From NCBI GenBank assembly GCA_945882005.1, contig CAMCWG010000127.1, positions 1 through 8,119 on the forward strand: 8,119 nt of DNA. Reading direction: 5' to 3'. Shown here piece by piece: positions 7,018 to 8,119 of this stretch. The notes under the pieces were generated by a model, which saw only the letters and a program-made list of their open reading frames with translations, searched no databases and had not been told where the DNA came from. The stretch is from Bordetella parapertussis (lineage in GTDB: Bacteria; Pseudomonadota; Gammaproteobacteria; Burkholderiales; Burkholderiaceae_B). Both the position numbers and the translations under genes were made by a program. Each line of letters starts with the position of its first letter. Position 1 is the first letter of the stretch.

Positions 7018-8119
7018 GCGTCGGCACTCCATTTCTGATGGCAACCAGGCTAGCCCGACAAAACTGTCTTTGTCGGCGTTGATCACTTCAAACACCAACG
7101 CGAGATCACGCCACTCATAATTTTTTGCAATGTGTGTGTCCGCAGTATGCAACGCGACAGATACCGAATAACTGCCCACACCTAGGTTCGCAGGAAAACG
7201 GAAACGATACTGAAACGTATCTTGTGCGCGAAGGTCTTTGAGCGTTGCGTGAAGATGATGCGTATTGGTTCCATAAATAGTTTGGCCCCAGCGATCTTTA
7301 ATCGCATAACCCAACACCAATTCTGGCAAGTCCTTAAGAACTTGTACATCTACGACTAAATTGACGGTCTGCCCCACATTGACTGACTCGAGGCGGACTC
7401 CGGCAGTCTCATCAAGTAGGGATACATCTCTAATTGTGGCCTCACCCGAACCCGAGGCGGTCTGTGTCTGGCCTTGTTCATTGACGCTTTGCCGGACATT
7501 AACTGCATCTCGGGCGGCCAAGAGTGCGTTGTAGTAATCCATCACAGCGTCGGGTGCGCCTTGCATGCTTAACTTGCCCGCATCTAGCAAAATCGCCCGA
7601 TCACAAATACCTTGAACTGCGCCCTTGTCGTGGGAGACCATCAAAAGAGTCGTGCCTTGTCGACAAAAGGACCTGATACGCTCAAAACTCTTATGCTGAA
7701 AATAAGTATCACCAACAGATAGCGCTTCGTCCACAATCAAAATATCAGGTCGTTTAGCGCACGCGACGCTGAACGCTAATCGCATTTGCATACCGCTTGA
7801 GTAAACGCGCACAGGTTGATCAAGATACTCACCGATTTCCGCAAACGCAATGATCTCTGGCATGAGCGCTTCAATCTCTTGCGCAGACAAGCCGAGCAGC
7901 TGTCCAGCCATGATTGCATTCTGACGACCTGAGAAATCAGGGTGAAAACCCATACCAAGCTCAAGTAGCGCCGCAACACGTCCGCTCGTGTGTACCTGGC
8001 CCGTCGTTGGCTGGGTGGTTCCAGTAATCATCTTGAGCAATGTGCTTTTTCCGGCACCATTGACACCAATCAGACCAACCGCCTCGCCAGGCTCAACTGA
8101 AAAGCTAATGTCTTGTAAT
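7015..8119 (-). CDS. wzt: Polysaccharide ABC transporter ATP-binding protein, Wzt type with C-terminal glycan-binding domain (5' end outside window)
   Basis: The ATPase that powers export of an undecaprenyl-linked polysaccharide through a Wzm-type membrane channel. The window holds 367 residues; roughly 50 N-terminal residues are missing past the right edge, judging from family length. I extended the frame to the edge by hand, which recovers the Walker A motif GVNGAGKST at residues 18-26 of the visible part. Then come the signature YSSGMQMRL (106-114), with SSGM in place of LSGGQ as usual in Wzt/KpsT proteins, Walker B ILIVDEAL (126-133) and the switch His in VSHD (H163). After a polar linker rich in Q, S, T and G (about 205-225), residues 226-356 form a beta-rich domain matching the Wzt C-terminal domain, which in known systems binds the modified end of the O-antigen. 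That domain separates it from KpsT-type capsule exporters, which lack it. The partner wzm is expected just upstream, outside the window. Confidence 0.93.
   Translation of the reverse strand, partial: LQDISFSVEPGEAVGLIGVNGAGKSTLLKMITGTTQPTTGQVHTSGRVAALLELGMGFHPDFSGRQNAIMAGQLLGLSAQEIEALMPEIIAFAEIGEYLDQPVRVYSSGMQMRLAFSVACAKRPDILIVDEALSVGDTYFQHKSFERIRSFCRQGTTLLMVSHDKGAVQGICDRAILLDAGKLSMQGAPDAVMDYYNALLAARDAVNVRQSVNEQGQTQTASGSGEATIRDVSLLDETAGVRLESVNVGQTVNLVVDVQVLKDLPELVLGYAIKDRWGQTIYGTNTHHLHATLKDLRAQDTFQYRFRFPANLGVGSYSVSVALHTADTHIAKNYEWRDLALVFEVINADKDSFVGLAWLPSEMECRR

Noticed and set aside
7025..7027. GTG as the methyltransferase start
   Set aside because: It directly abuts the GGAG, leaving no spacer, while the ATG four codons on has usable spacing, overlaps the upstream stop and fits the family N-terminus.
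1..8119. JUMPstart/ops element (GGCGGTAG) typical of polysaccharide operon leaders
   Set aside because: I did not see it on either strand. The operon start is probably to the right of the window, so absence here is uninformative.
1..8119. Mobile element, CRISPR array, tRNA or defence system
   Set aside because: No inverted-repeat ends, transposase, spaced direct repeats or tRNA-like cloverleaf were seen. Coding density and gene content are consistent with a single polysaccharide operon.

Overview
The window is one compact, same-direction gene block. All five coding regions lie on the minus strand, so transcription runs from right (8119) to left (1), and almost no DNA is non-coding. The gene set is an ABC-transporter exporter ATPase with an O-antigen-type C-terminal domain, a SAM-dependent methyltransferase, a very large multidomain glycosyltransferase, a polytopic membrane protein and a UDP-glucose dehydrogenase. 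This indicates a cell-surface polysaccharide locus (O-antigen or capsule-like glycan exported by the Wzm/Wzt route) of a Gram-negative bacterium. The protein sequences look proteobacterial (beta or gamma), but that placement comes from family familiarity and not from any marker gene. G+C content looks close to one half and fairly even, with no insertion sequence, tRNA, integrase or CRISPR.

Layout in transcription order: (1) 8119-7015, Wzt-like ATPase, 5' end outside the window; (2) 7015-5852, methyltransferase with a coiled coil and a basic amphipathic tail; (3) 5852-2199, a 1217-residue protein with three glycosyltransferase modules, GT4-GT9-GT4; (4) 2191-494, a roughly ten-helix membrane protein with GT-C-like features; (5) 442-1, start of UDP-glucose 6-dehydrogenase, 3' end outside the window. 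Genes 1/2 and 2/3 overlap as TAATG, genes 3/4 are 7 bases apart, and genes 4/5 are 51 bases apart, so a single operon is likely. No internal promoter or terminator is visible.

Inferred working model: the trimodular enzyme makes several linkages of a glycan on a polyprenyl carrier in the cytoplasm, and the dehydrogenase supplies UDP-glucuronate or a sugar derived from it. The methyltransferase modifies the glycan, perhaps capping its non-reducing end. The Wzt C-terminal domain recognises the finished or capped chain and drives export with an unseen Wzm. The membrane protein may add a sugar on the periplasmic side.

The items most worth attention are the GT4-GT9-GT4 fusion, the methyltransferase whose tail resembles the ruler and membrane-anchor layout of chain terminators, the uncharacterised GT-C-like protein, and two G/C homopolymer tracts near the end of its gene. 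I see nothing that amounts to a clearly unknown defence or mobile system.
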